From assembly GCF_003060895.1 (NCBI RefSeq), contig NZ_QAIH01000080.1:1883-40882 (forward strand): a DNA stretch of 39,000 nucleotides, read 5' to 3'. The stretch's first letter is position 1, and each line of letters starts with the position of its first letter. This DNA comes from Acidovorax sp. HMWF029. GTDB taxonomy: Bacteria; Pseudomonadota; Gammaproteobacteria; Burkholderiales; Burkholderiaceae_C. A model generated the notes under the pieces. It was given only the letters and a program-made list of their open reading frames with translations. It was not told the origin of the DNA and made no database searches. This document shows, piece by piece, positions 18,530-26,008 of the stretch. Both the position numbers and the translations under genes were made by a program.

Positions 18530-18624
18530 TTCATTGCAGCGCACAAAGTTGTCAAACCATTGAGGCTTGCTTCGTGCGCAGCGTCCTGTGTGGCGTGGGC
18601 CTGGAGACGCAGCGCCATGGATGA
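18520..18624 (+). CDS. Possible 34-residue Cys-containing micro-ORF
   Basis: The frame opens MPLIHCSAQSCQTIEACF and has Cys at 6, 11, 17 and 24. Its ATG overlaps the end of the preceding gene, and its stop overlaps the next micro-ORF start. The ribosome-binding site is only the G run. It may be noncoding, or the true C-terminal continuation of the preceding gene if the six-G run is misread. Given only as a candidate. Confidence 0.22.
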   Translation: MPLIHCSAQSCQTIEACFVRSVLCGVGLETQRHG

Positions 18625-18739
18625 TTGGATGGCGGTGGTGCTGGCCGTGCTGGTGCTCTTGGTTCCGATCGGGGTGGGTTGGGTGGCATTGAAGCTGTCT
18701 GATCGCAAAGTGAAGCGGCCTGGTGGAGACTGTCCGTGA
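18617..18739 (+). CDS. Small single-span membrane protein
   Basis: A 40-codon frame opens MDDWMAVVLAVLVLLVPIGV, a strong membrane helix with an acidic N-terminus, followed by a basic segment (KLSDRKVKRPG). The orientation is probably basic end inside. GGAG lies about ten bases upstream. Its TGA overlaps the GTG start of the GNAT/C39 gene, indicating translational coupling. The family is not recognised. It could anchor or recruit the downstream enzymes, which is inference. Confidence 0.55.
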   Translation: MDDWMAVVLAVLVLLVPIGVGWVALKLSDRKVKRPGGDCP

Positions 18740-19854
18740 AGCGACAACCATCCATAGCAGCGAGAGGCGTCGCACTGGCGTGCTCTGCAGATCTGCCCGC
18801 ACTGGAGCGGTTGGAAAACGCTGCGTTCTCCAGCGACAGAATTTCGCGGAGAAGCTGGGGGCGTCTGTTGGTGAGCTCCTCTGCCAGGGTGTTGGTGCTG
18901 CGGTCTGGCAAGGCATTGGACGGTGCCTGCGTGGTATTGCGCCGCGAAGGGTCGTCTGTGGCACGCCTGTACTCCATTGCGGTGGCTCCGTCCATGCGGC
19001 GCGCGGGTGTGGCCAGCGGGCTGCTGGCAGCGGCGATCCACGATGCGCGTGAATCGGGTTGTGCAGTGCTGCGGCTGGAAAGTCGGGGCGGCAACGTGGC
19101 CGCACACCGTCTGTTCGAGCGCCACGGCTTTGTGCGCAGTGGATGCAAACCTGCTTACTACGCGGATGGCGAAGGCGCGCTGTGCTTTCAGAAGGATCTG
19201 TTCGATGGATCGTTGGCCCAGGCAGGGGTGGCGCACCAGGTGCGCCACTATGCGCAGACGCTGGACTTCACCTGCGGCCCGTGTGCACTGCTGATGGCGA
19301 TGTCCGCCATGGACCCGGCCATGCCCGTGAATCAGGCGGCCGAGATTCGCCTCTGGCGCGAGGCCACCACGGTGTTCGTGGCTGCTGGCCATGGCGGATG
19401 TGGGCCCTTTGGTTTGGCGCATGCCGCGCTGGCCCACGGTTTTGAGGTGTCGGTGTATGCAGCTTCTGGCGCCTCACTGTTCATGGACAGCGTGCGTGAC
19501 CCCCGCAAGAAGGGCGTGATCCAGTTGGTGGAGAACGACTTCAGGACGGCACTGCAGGCGTGCCAGGTGCCGATCCATTCACAGCCTGTGTCTCCCGACT
19601 GTGTGATCGAGCAGTTGCGGGCGGGACGCCTGCCCATTGTGCTGATCAGTTTGTGGCGCCTGCATCGGCAGAAGACGCCACATTGGGTGGTCATCACAGG
19701 CTTTGATGGTGCGGTGTTTCGTCTGCTGGACCCCATGGTGCGCTCCGGCGATCCCGATGGCGGTGTGTCCATCAGCTGGAGCGAATTCAAGAAGGTTGCA
19801 AGGTACGGCCGCCGTGGTCGTACCGCCGCAGTTGTTCTTTCTGGAAAGAAATAA
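18736..19854 (+). CDS. GNAT acetyltransferase fused to C39-like cysteine peptidase
   Basis: The 372-residue fusion has a GNAT domain (about 10-155) with the acetyl-CoA loop MRRAGVASGLL and NVAAHRLFERHGF, followed by a papain-like C39-family domain (about 165-370). The probable catalytic set is Gln174, Cys180 in DFTCGPCAL, His316 in PHWVVITGFDG and Asp332 in LLDP. C39 peptidases of bacteriocin exporters cut leader peptides; this soluble fusion has no ABC module. From memory, such fusions neighbour RLAN/RimK-type ATP-grasp proteins in many proteobacteria, with predicted roles in peptide synthesis or modification. The substrate is unknown. The GTG start overlaps the upstream micro-ORF stop; the ATP-grasp gene starts two bases after its stop. 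Confidence 0.85.
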   Translation: MKRQPSIAARGVALACSADLPALERLENAAFSSDRISRRSWGRLLVSSSARVLVLRSGKALDGACVVLRREGSSVARLYSIAVAPSMRRAGVASGLLAAAIHDARESGCAVLRLESRGGNVAAHRLFERHGFVRSGCKPAYYADGEGALCFQKDLFDGSLAQAGVAHQVRHYAQTLDFTCGPCALLMAMSAMDPAMPVNQAAEIRLWREATTVFVAAGHGGCGPFGLAHAALAHGFEVSVYAASGASLFMDSVRDPRKKGVIQLVENDFRTALQACQVPIHSQPVSPDCVIEQLRAGRLPIVLISLWRLHRQKTPHWVVITGFDGAVFRLLDPMVRSGDPDGGVSISWSEFKKVARYGRRGRTAAVVLSGKK

Positions 19855-19855
19855 G

Positions 19856-21392
19856 TTGTCCTCAGAACATGTCATCGTGGTGGAGAAGCTGGCCGATTTC
19901 CGATGGAGCCCACCCGACATCAAGGTCATCACGGCAGAGCAATTCGTTGCAGAACAGCCGCTGCACCGTGGGCGCCTGCGCAAAGTCACCAATCTGTGCA
20001 GAAACTACGGCTACCTCAGCATGGGCTACTACTGCTCGCTGCTGGCCGAGGCGCGTGGTGACCGCGTAACGCCCAGCGTGGACACCATCCTGAGCCTGCA
20101 GCGCAAACGCATCGAGCCATCGGCGCTGGCGCAGCTGAACCGGCTGATTGGTCCGCTCAAGGAGATACCGCGCTCGGTGAATACGCTGACGCTGCATGTC
20201 TTCTTCGGGATCATGGACGACCCTGCACTGGCTGCGTTGGCTCGCAAAAGCTTCGAGCTGTTCCGTTGCCCGCTGATGGAGGTCACGCTGGAGCGGCAGG
20301 AGCTGTCGGCCGATTGGCAGATCGGTGGCATACAGGCGCTGGACCTGCGCGATGTGGATGCCGCGCGCGACGAGGTCTTTGTGCAAGCCCTGCTTCAGTA
20401 CACGCGGCGCAGCTGGCGCCCCATGATTGCGATGCCCCAGCCGCGCATGGACCTGGCGGTGCTGCACGATCCCCATGACAGCCTGCCGCCCTCGAACCTC
20501 AAGACCCTGCGCAAGCTGGTCGATGTCGGTCAGGAGATGGGCATTGCCGTGGAGCTGATCGAGAAAAAGGACTTGGCGCGGCTGACCCAGTTCGATGCAC
20601 TCTTCATCCGCGAGACCACGGCCGTGACGCACCACACTTTCCAGTTTGCGCGCAAAGCCATGGCGGAAGGCATGCCGGTCATCGACGACCCTGCGTCTAT
20701 CCTGCGCTGCACCAACAAGGCTTTTCTGGCGGAGCTGCTGCGCGAGCATGCCATTGCCACCCCGCTCACGCACATGGTCAGCCGCCGCACGCTGGCCGAC
20801 ATGCAGCACCGGCTGGCCTACCCCGTGGTGGTGAAAGTGCCAGACGGCGCGTTCAGCCGCAGTGTGAAAAAGGCGGAGAACTCTGAACAACTGCATGCCA
20901 TCGCCCGGGACATGCTCAAGGAATCGGAAATCATCCTCGTGCAGGAGTTCATGTACACCGATTTCGACTGGCGCATTGGCGTGCTGGCGGGCCAGGCCAT
21001 CTTTGCAGCGAAGTACTTTATGTGCGACGGCCACTGGCAGATCCTGCAACACACGGCCAACGGCAAGTACACCGAAGGCCGTGTGCAGGCTGTACCGCTC
21101 GACCAGGTGCCCGCGCAGGTGGTGGCGGCGGCAGTCAGTTCTGCCCGCCTGGTAGGCCATGGCTTTTATGGTGTGGACCTGAAGGCCACAGCGTCCGGGG
21201 TGTACGTGATCGAGATCAACGACAACCCGAACCTGGATGCGGGGGGTAGAGGACGCCGCCCTGGGCGATGGCCTGTACCGCTTGCTGCTCACGCATTTCC
21301 TCAGGCAGGTGGAGCGGCGCTTCAGCACCAGCCGGGTGGCGGGCGGCGTGGATCACCAGCCCGTCTTGGGCCTGGCGGTGGCTGCGGGCTAG
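19856..21392 (+). CDS. RLAN/RimK-like ATP-grasp ligase, frameshifted near the C-terminus
   Basis: An ATP-grasp amide ligase of the RimK type, which joins amino acids to a carboxylate with ATP. Residues about 1-160 fit the RLAN N-terminal domain (KLADFRWSPPDIKVITAEQF); about 250-500 form the ATP-grasp with YPVVVKVPDGAFSRSVKKAE, ILVQEFMYTDFDWRIGVL and the Mg2+-binding VIEINDNPNLDAG. After that motif a run of six G at 21241-21246 shifts the frame. With five G the protein continues GVEDAALGDGLYRLLLTHFL, the expected family ending, and stops at 21392 (511 residues). As written, the frame runs to 21517 with an unrelated Gly/Pro-rich tail. The TTG start at 19856 is chosen for GGAAAG seven bases ahead. 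Catalytic residues precede the shift. Confidence 0.82.
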
Positions 21393-21446
21393 CGCGTGTT
21401 TTCTGTTGGCGTGCCGGCACCCGAAGTCGGTCCGTTTGCAAAGGGA

Positions 21447-21488
21447 GGGTGTGGGCAGATGGTGGGGCTGCTCACACCCACTCTTTCT
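21447..21488 (+). terminator. Probable terminator after the ATP-grasp gene
   Basis: GGGTGTGGGCAG (21447-21458) pairs with CTGCTCACACCC (21468-21479) over 12 positions with one G-U, around a nine-base loop. It is followed by the T-rich ACTCTTTCTTC. It lies 55 bp after the frame-corrected stop. The T tract is interrupted, so efficiency may be modest. Confidence 0.5.
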
Positions 21489-21520
21489 TCTGTGGCGAAG
21501 CGGAAGTGCGTGATTGATTC

Positions 21521-21575
21521 GCTATCAAATAAGTAGCATATAACGCTTTGTGGATGCGCGGAGGGCAGTTTTTTC
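21521..21575 (+). repeat. Dispersed Comamonadaceae-type repeat, copy 3 (diverged)
   Basis: The order of elements is kept: GCTAT, spacer, GTAGC, ACGCTT, GCGCGGAGGGCAG, TTTTTT. Sequence identity is lower than in the other copies, with GTAGC for ATAGC and GAGGGCAG for GAGGCCGA. It lies downstream of the putative terminator. Confidence 0.6.
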
Positions 21576-21877
21576 TCTTGTATTTTTGGTTTGTGTCTGT
21601 GCCGCGCACACCAACAGACTCTAGCCCTGCGCCTTTTTGCCGCGCAGCCTGTACAGGTGTGGGCCCGGCGTGGGCTTGGGACCGGTTCATCGCGGCTGCC
21701 CTGGCAGTTACTTGTGCCTCAGTGGTGAATGGGTCTACGACAAGGGCACGCGTGCTGAGCCCCAGTGGCCGGGCAGACGGTGCGATGATTGGCTGGCCCT
21801 CTGCTGTAATCCCTATGCCTTGGCATCCCCCCATGTCTGGCGTGACTGCAGCGGGCAGACGCTTCATCTCATACCCC

Positions 21878-22780
21878 ATGACCCAGGCAACGCCCCAGCA
21901 CTCCCCCATCTCGAATCCGCTGGATTCACTCGTCCCGTTGCTGTTTGTCGCGCTCTGGAGCACCGGTTTCATCGGTGCCAAGCTTGGCTTGCCGTATGTG
22001 GAGCCGTTGACCTTTCTTGCGCTGCGGTTTGCCATCGTCATCGTGCTGATGCTGGCTGTGGTGGCGGTATTGCGCGCGCCCTGGCCACCGGCAGGCAGGG
22101 CCTGGGGGCACATCGCGGTGTCGGGCCTGCTGGTGCATGGCGTATACCTGGGCGGGGTGTTCATGGCCATTGGCCACGGGCTACCGTCGGGCATCACGGC
22201 GCTGGTGGTGGGGTTGCAGCCGCTGCTCACCGCTTTGGTGGCGGGTGCCTTGCTGGGTGAGAAGGTGCGGCCTGCGCAATGGCTGGGGCTGGCGCTGGGG
22301 TTCAGTGGCGTGGCGCTGGTGGTGGCGGGCAAGGTTACCACCGTGCCGACGGGCGCTCTGGTGGGCATGCTGCTGCCCGCCTTGGTGGCGCTGCTGGGCA
22401 TCACGGCGGGAACGCTGTACCAGAAACGTTTCTGCCCCTCGTTCGACCTGCGCACGGGCTCGGTGATCCAGTACCTGCCGTGCGCCATCGCCATGGCAGT
22501 GCTGGCCTATGCCACGGAGACCATGGCGATCACATGGAGCGGTGAGTTCGTGTTTGCGCTCGGCTGGCTGGTGCTGGTGTTGTCGCTGGGGGCCGTGAGC
22601 CTGCTGAACCTGCTCATCCGCCGGGGCGGCGCGGTGAACGTGGCCAGCCTGTTCTACCTGACCCCGCCCACCACGGCGCTGATTGCCTGGGCCATGTTTG
22701 GCGAAACGCTGACCGGCTGGGCGCTGGCGGGGATGGGGTTGGCGGCGGCGGGAGTGTGGCTGGCGCGGCAGACGCGGTGA
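21878..22780 (+). CDS. EamA/DMT-superfamily transporter
   Basis: The 300-residue inner-membrane protein has ten hydrophobic helices in two EamA repeats (about 15-145 and 160-298), seen in LFVALWSTGFIGAKLGLPYV and ALVVGLQPLLTALVAGALLGE for repeat one and LSLGAVSLLNLLIRRGGAVN onward for repeat two. Members export amino acids or metabolites, or are uncharacterised; the substrate cannot be read here. The ATG at 21878 places the first helix near residue 18, as usual; the upstream open extension is rejected. The gene stands alone, with a repeat copy on either side. Confidence 0.9.
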   Translation: MTQATPQHSPISNPLDSLVPLLFVALWSTGFIGAKLGLPYVEPLTFLALRFAIVIVLMLAVVAVLRAPWPPAGRAWGHIAVSGLLVHGVYLGGVFMAIGHGLPSGITALVVGLQPLLTALVAGALLGEKVRPAQWLGLALGFSGVALVVAGKVTTVPTGALVGMLLPALVALLGITAGTLYQKRFCPSFDLRTGSVIQYLPCAIAMAVLAYATETMAITWSGEFVFALGWLVLVLSLGAVSLLNLLIRRGGAVNVASLFYLTPPTTALIAWAMFGETLTGWALAGMGLAAAGVWLARQTR

Positions 22781-22858
22781 GGGGATGTTCACCAAGGTGC
22801 AGTCCTCTGGATGCACACAGGGTTTGTGCTGCAACTTGAACCGTTGTGGATCAAATTT

Positions 22859-22913
22859 GCTATTTTATTTATAGCTTCTTTCGAATGCTGGACGCGCGCA
22901 GAGGCCGATTTTC
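22859..22913 (+). repeat. Dispersed Comamonadaceae-type repeat, copy 4
   Basis: GCTATTTTATTTATAGC is a near-perfect inverted repeat at the 5' end, followed by a GCGCGC arm and AGAGGCCGATTTTC. It lies in the gap between the convergent EamA gene and the 125-residue reverse-strand gene. Confidence 0.8.
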
Positions 22914-22990
22914 TCTATAAATCAACGCGCCACCAAACGGCCTGGGTTCCCTCAGATGGAGGGATGCACCGCAACGATGTTCAACGGCCC

Positions 22991-23368
22991 CTAAATGGCG
23001 AGCCCGCTGAAACCCTTGGAGGACTCCAGCGCAGACACATGGCCTCCCTCTGCCCACACATCCACCAGCGCATCTTTCGCTCCAAACTGGCAGGCAATGG
23101 TGGCGATGCGGAATGTGTCCGTGCGAGCAAACAGAAGCGGTGCCGGCCATCGGACCTGAAACCAGCGTTTGCACTGAAATTCGATACGCTTCCAGTCGGA
23201 TGGGCGGCGAATGTTGTTGATGCAGGCCACCTGCTTCGCCAGCAACGCCGCCTCAGCCGGTTGTAGTGCGGAAGCGGTGGCTTGGAGCAACGCTTTCTCG
23301 AACGGCAGCAGTTGGTCGGTGGGCGTGGGCGCGGCGATGGGCCGGAGAGACCCGGTCAGTGCTGCCAT
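22991..23368 (-). CDS. Unknown 125-residue protein downstream of the aminotransferase
   Basis: The family is not recognised. The frame runs MAALTGSLRPIAAPTPTDQL to SSKGFSGLAI, with no signal peptide, membrane helix or metal motif. It is mixed alpha/beta in character: a helical Ala/Leu-rich segment (about 20-50) followed by strands such as RWFQVRWPAPLLFA. The ATG at 23368 lies ten bases after the stop of the aminotransferase, so it is probably the second gene of that transcript. The frame has neighbour-like codon use, which favours a real gene. Confidence 0.6.
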   Translation of the reverse strand: MAALTGSLRPIAAPTPTDQLLPFEKALLQATASALQPAEAALLAKQVACINNIRRPSDWKRIEFQCKRWFQVRWPAPLLFARTDTFRIATIACQFGAKDALVDVWAEGGHVSALESSKGFSGLAI

Positions 23369-23378
23369 GGCAACGGCC

Positions 23379-24545
23379 TTAGAGCTTGCGCAGCCGCTCC
23401 AACGCAGCGCGCAGCGTCTCGTCCTTCTTGGCGAAGCAGAAACGCACCACACGCTGGTCAAACCCATCGCCATAAAACGCCGACAGCGGGATGGCGGCCA
23501 CGCCCACCTCGCGAGTGAGCCACTGGCAGAAGTCGGCCTCGTTCAAGTCGCTGATCGCCGAGATGTCCACGCACTGGAAGTAGCTGCCGGTGCTGGGCAG
23601 CAGCTTGAAGCGCGAGCCTGCCAGCCCTTCGCGGAACAGGTCGCGCTTGGCCTGGTAGAACGCGGGCAGTTGCAGGTACGGCGCCGGGTCTTGCAGATAC
23701 GCGGCCAGGCCGTGTTGCATCGGCGTGTTGACGGTGAATACATTGAACTGGTGCACCTTGCGGAATTCGGCCGTCAGCGCTGCCGGGGCCGCCACGGTGC
23801 CGACCTTCCAGCCTGTGACGTGGAAGGTCTTGCCAAAGCTGGACACGATGAAGGCGCGGGCGGCCAGGCCTGCAAAGCGCGCGGCGCTCTGGTGCTCGGC
23901 ACCGTCAAACACCATGTGCTCATACACCTCGTCGCTGATGAGCAGGATGTCGGTGGGCGCCAGCAGGTCCTCCAGCTGACGCATTTCCTCGGCCGTCCAA
24001 ATGGTGGCGCTGGGGTTGTGCGGGCTGTTGATGATGATGGCGCGGGTGCGTGGCGTGATGGCGGCGCTGATCTTTGCGAAGTCGGGGCGGAAGGACCCCG
24101 GCGTGAGCGGCACGCGCACGGCCTTGCCGCCTGCCAGCTCGATGTTGGGCACGTAGCTGTCGTAGCAGGGGTCGAGCACGATCACCTCGTCGCCCGCGTG
24201 CACGATGGCCAGGATGGCAGTGATGATGGCCTGCGTGGCGCCTGCCGTGATGGTGATTTCGGTGTTGGGGTTGTAGGCGCGCCCATGCAGCGCCTCGATC
24301 TTGCGGGCCACGGCTTCGCGCAGGGCGGGCACGCCGGGCATGGGGGGATACTGGTTGTGGCCAGCCTGCATGGCGGCGGTGACGGCATTCACCAGCTCGG
24401 GGGCGCATTCAAAGTCCGGGAAGCCCTGGCCCAGGTTGACAGCCTTGTGCTCGGCGGCCAGCGCCGACATCACGGTGAAGATGGTGGTGCCCACGTTGGG
24501 CAGCTTGCTGGGGAAGGCGGGTGTGCGGGCGGTGGCTTGGGGCAT
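23379..24545 (-). CDS. PLP-dependent aminotransferase, methionine aminotransferase (YbdL) type
   Basis: A fold-type I class I/II aminotransferase of 388 residues, the usual length. Signatures are NLGQGFPDFECAPELV, QYPPMPGVPALREAVA, NSPHNPSA, DEVYEHMVFDG and the PLP-binding lysine in VSSFGKTFHVTGWKVG, with a C-terminal VVRFCFAKKDETL. QGFPDF together with SFGKTFHVTGWK matches E. coli YbdL, which prefers methionine, His and Phe with keto acids. The exact substrate is inferred. It shares a transcript direction with the CysB-like regulator 49 bp upstream, so a link to sulfur amino-acid metabolism is plausible. Confidence 0.92.
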   Translation of the reverse strand: MPQATARTPAFPSKLPNVGTTIFTVMSALAAEHKAVNLGQGFPDFECAPELVNAVTAAMQAGHNQYPPMPGVPALREAVARKIEALHGRAYNPNTEITITAGATQAIITAILAIVHAGDEVIVLDPCYDSYVPNIELAGGKAVRVPLTPGSFRPDFAKISAAITPRTRAIIINSPHNPSATIWTAEEMRQLEDLLAPTDILLISDEVYEHMVFDGAEHQSAARFAGLAARAFIVSSFGKTFHVTGWKVGTVAAPAALTAEFRKVHQFNVFTVNTPMQHGLAAYLQDPAPYLQLPAFYQAKRDLFREGLAGSRFKLLPSTGSYFQCVDISAISDLNEADFCQWLTREVGVAAIPLSAFYGDGFDQRVVRFCFAKKDETLRAALERLRKL

Positions 24546-24594
24546 GGCGCAGCGGCTTGGAGGGGCTTGGTACTCTGGGGGGGCTGAGCTTGGG

Positions 24595-25536
24595 TTACAG
24601 CTCGTAGTCGTTGACGTGGCCGGTCATCGCGCGGGCGATCAGTTCGCGGCTCAGCCGGTCGCTGAGCAACTCGGCAAATTTGTAGACGAAGTTGCGCAGG
24701 TAAGCACCGCGCTTGAAGGCGACGCGCGCCACGCTCTGGCCGAACAGATGGCCCACGGGGCGCACCACCAGATCGCCCAAGGGGTCGTCGCGCATGGCCA
24801 TCTCGGCCACGATGCCAATGCCCAGGCCCAGGCGCACATAGGTCTTGATCACATCGGAGTCGATGGCTTCGAGCACGATGCGAGGCTGCAGCTTGCGGGC
24901 GGCAAAGGCTTGGTCGATCTTGCCGCGCCCGGTGAACGATGGGTGGTAGGTGATGAGTGCTTCGTGCGCCAGGTCGTCCAGGCCGATGCGCTCCTTTTGA
25001 GCCAACGGATGGTCGTTGGGCACGACTAGCACGTGCTGCCATTCATAGCAGGGCAGGGTGACGAGTTCCGGGTAGTCGGCCAGGGATTCGGTGGCCATGC
25101 CGATCTCGGCCACCTCGTCGATGATCATTCGGGCCACTTCATGCGGTGTGGCTTGGTGCAGGCTCACATTGACTTTGGGGTAGGCCTCGCGAAGGCGCGC
25201 CACGGGCACTGGTAGCACGTAACGGGCCTGGGTGTGGGTAGTAGCGATGCTGAGGGTGCCGCTGTCCTGGGCGCTGAATTGTTCGCCAATGCGCTTCAAG
25301 TTGCCCACTTCTCGCATGATGACCTCGATGCTCTTGAGCACATGCTGGCCGGGTTCGGTGATGCGCTTGAGGCGCTTGCCGTGGCGGGCAAAGATGTCCA
25401 CGCCCAGTTCTTCCTCCAACTCGATGATGGCTTTGGACACCCCGGGTTGCGAGGTGTGCAGGGCCTTGGCGGCTTCGGTCAGGTTGAGGTTGCGGCGCGC
25501 CGCCTCTTGAACGAAGCGGAATTGGTGCAGATTCAT
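24595..25536 (-). CDS. CysB-like LysR-family regulator
   Basis: The 313-residue protein has an N-terminal winged helix-turn-helix (about 1-65, MNLHQFRFVQEAARRNLNLT, TSQPGVSKAIIELEEELG) and a periplasmic-binding-like effector domain (about 90-300). TSQPGVSK and FARHGKRLKRITEPG are closer to CysB/Cbl than to general LysR proteins. CysB controls cysteine biosynthesis in response to N-acetylserine or sulfide. The start at 25536 is preferred over 25548 because MNLHQFRF aligns with MKLQQLRY of CysB. A methionine-type aminotransferase follows in the same direction. Confidence 0.9.
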   Translation of the reverse strand: MNLHQFRFVQEAARRNLNLTEAAKALHTSQPGVSKAIIELEEELGVDIFARHGKRLKRITEPGQHVLKSIEVIMREVGNLKRIGEQFSAQDSGTLSIATTHTQARYVLPVPVARLREAYPKVNVSLHQATPHEVARMIIDEVAEIGMATESLADYPELVTLPCYEWQHVLVVPNDHPLAQKERIGLDDLAHEALITYHPSFTGRGKIDQAFAARKLQPRIVLEAIDSDVIKTYVRLGLGIGIVAEMAMRDDPLGDLVVRPVGHLFGQSVARVAFKRGAYLRNFVYKFAELLSDRLSRELIARAMTGHVNDYEL

Positions 25537-25610
25537 ATCAAATATCACCTAAAGATTTGCATCATTATGCTGTAATCTTCTAAGTGCTATCGAATGTATC
25601 CACAGAATTT

Positions 25611-25982
25611 TCAGTCCAGCGGGGCCTCACAGGCGATATCGGCCATCAAGGCGGTCATGCGTGGGTCTTCGCCGATGGCGGCCTGGACGTGGAACTGTAC
25701 GCCGGGGTGGGCAACATGTAGTTCCTGCACCAGCACGGGCAGGTCTTCGCGTGCGTGTTTGCCTGTGCCCAAGAACATGGGGACGATCGAGATGTGGGTG
25801 GCGCCCTGGTTGACGAGCTGCCGGGTGGCATCTGACAGGCTGGGGGTGCTCAGCTCCAGGTAGGCGCAAGCCACCGGACGCGAGGGGTGCTGCGCGGCGA
25901 TGCGCGCGGCCACGGCCTCGAGGGGGGCGCGCCACAGCGGGTCGCGGGAGCCGTGCGAGAACAGGACGATGGCGTGGTGCAT
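25611..25982 (-). CDS. Small CbiX/SirB-type chelatase
   Basis: The 123-residue protein is a single chelatase half-domain. FSHGSRDPLW near the N-terminus holds the conserved metal-binding His, and a second region, VPMFLGTGKHAREDLP, carries another conserved His. Proteins of this size (CbiX-small, SirB-like) insert Co2+ into sirohydrochlorin or Fe2+ to make sirohaem. Because sirohaem serves sulfite reductase, its place next to a CysB-like regulator suggests the sirohaem role; this is inference. It lies 74 bp from the regulator start and may be read from its own promoter. Confidence 0.85.
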   Translation of the reverse strand: MHHAIVLFSHGSRDPLWRAPLEAVAARIAAQHPSRPVACAYLELSTPSLSDATRQLVNQGATHISIVPMFLGTGKHAREDLPVLVQELHVAHPGVQFHVQAAIGEDPRMTALMADIACEAPLD

Positions 25983-26008
25983 GGTTGTGGGATGGTGTGC
26001 TGTTGCGG

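Larger units (their letters stand above)
21393..21877. other. 485-bp gene-free gap between the ATP-grasp gene and the EamA transporter
   Basis: The gap holds a hairpin at 21447-21479 and a repeat copy at 21521-21575. The EamA reading frame is open back to 21548, but that part lacks membrane character, has no family resemblance and starts inside the repeat. A reverse-strand frame also crosses the gap and looks like a shadow. No gene is supported from 21576 to 21877. Confidence 0.6.

Noticed and set aside
21548-21877. N-terminal extension of the EamA transporter back to an upstream ATG
   Set aside because: It starts inside a dispersed repeat, lacks a membrane helix pattern, and would put 110 unrelated residues before the conserved first helix.
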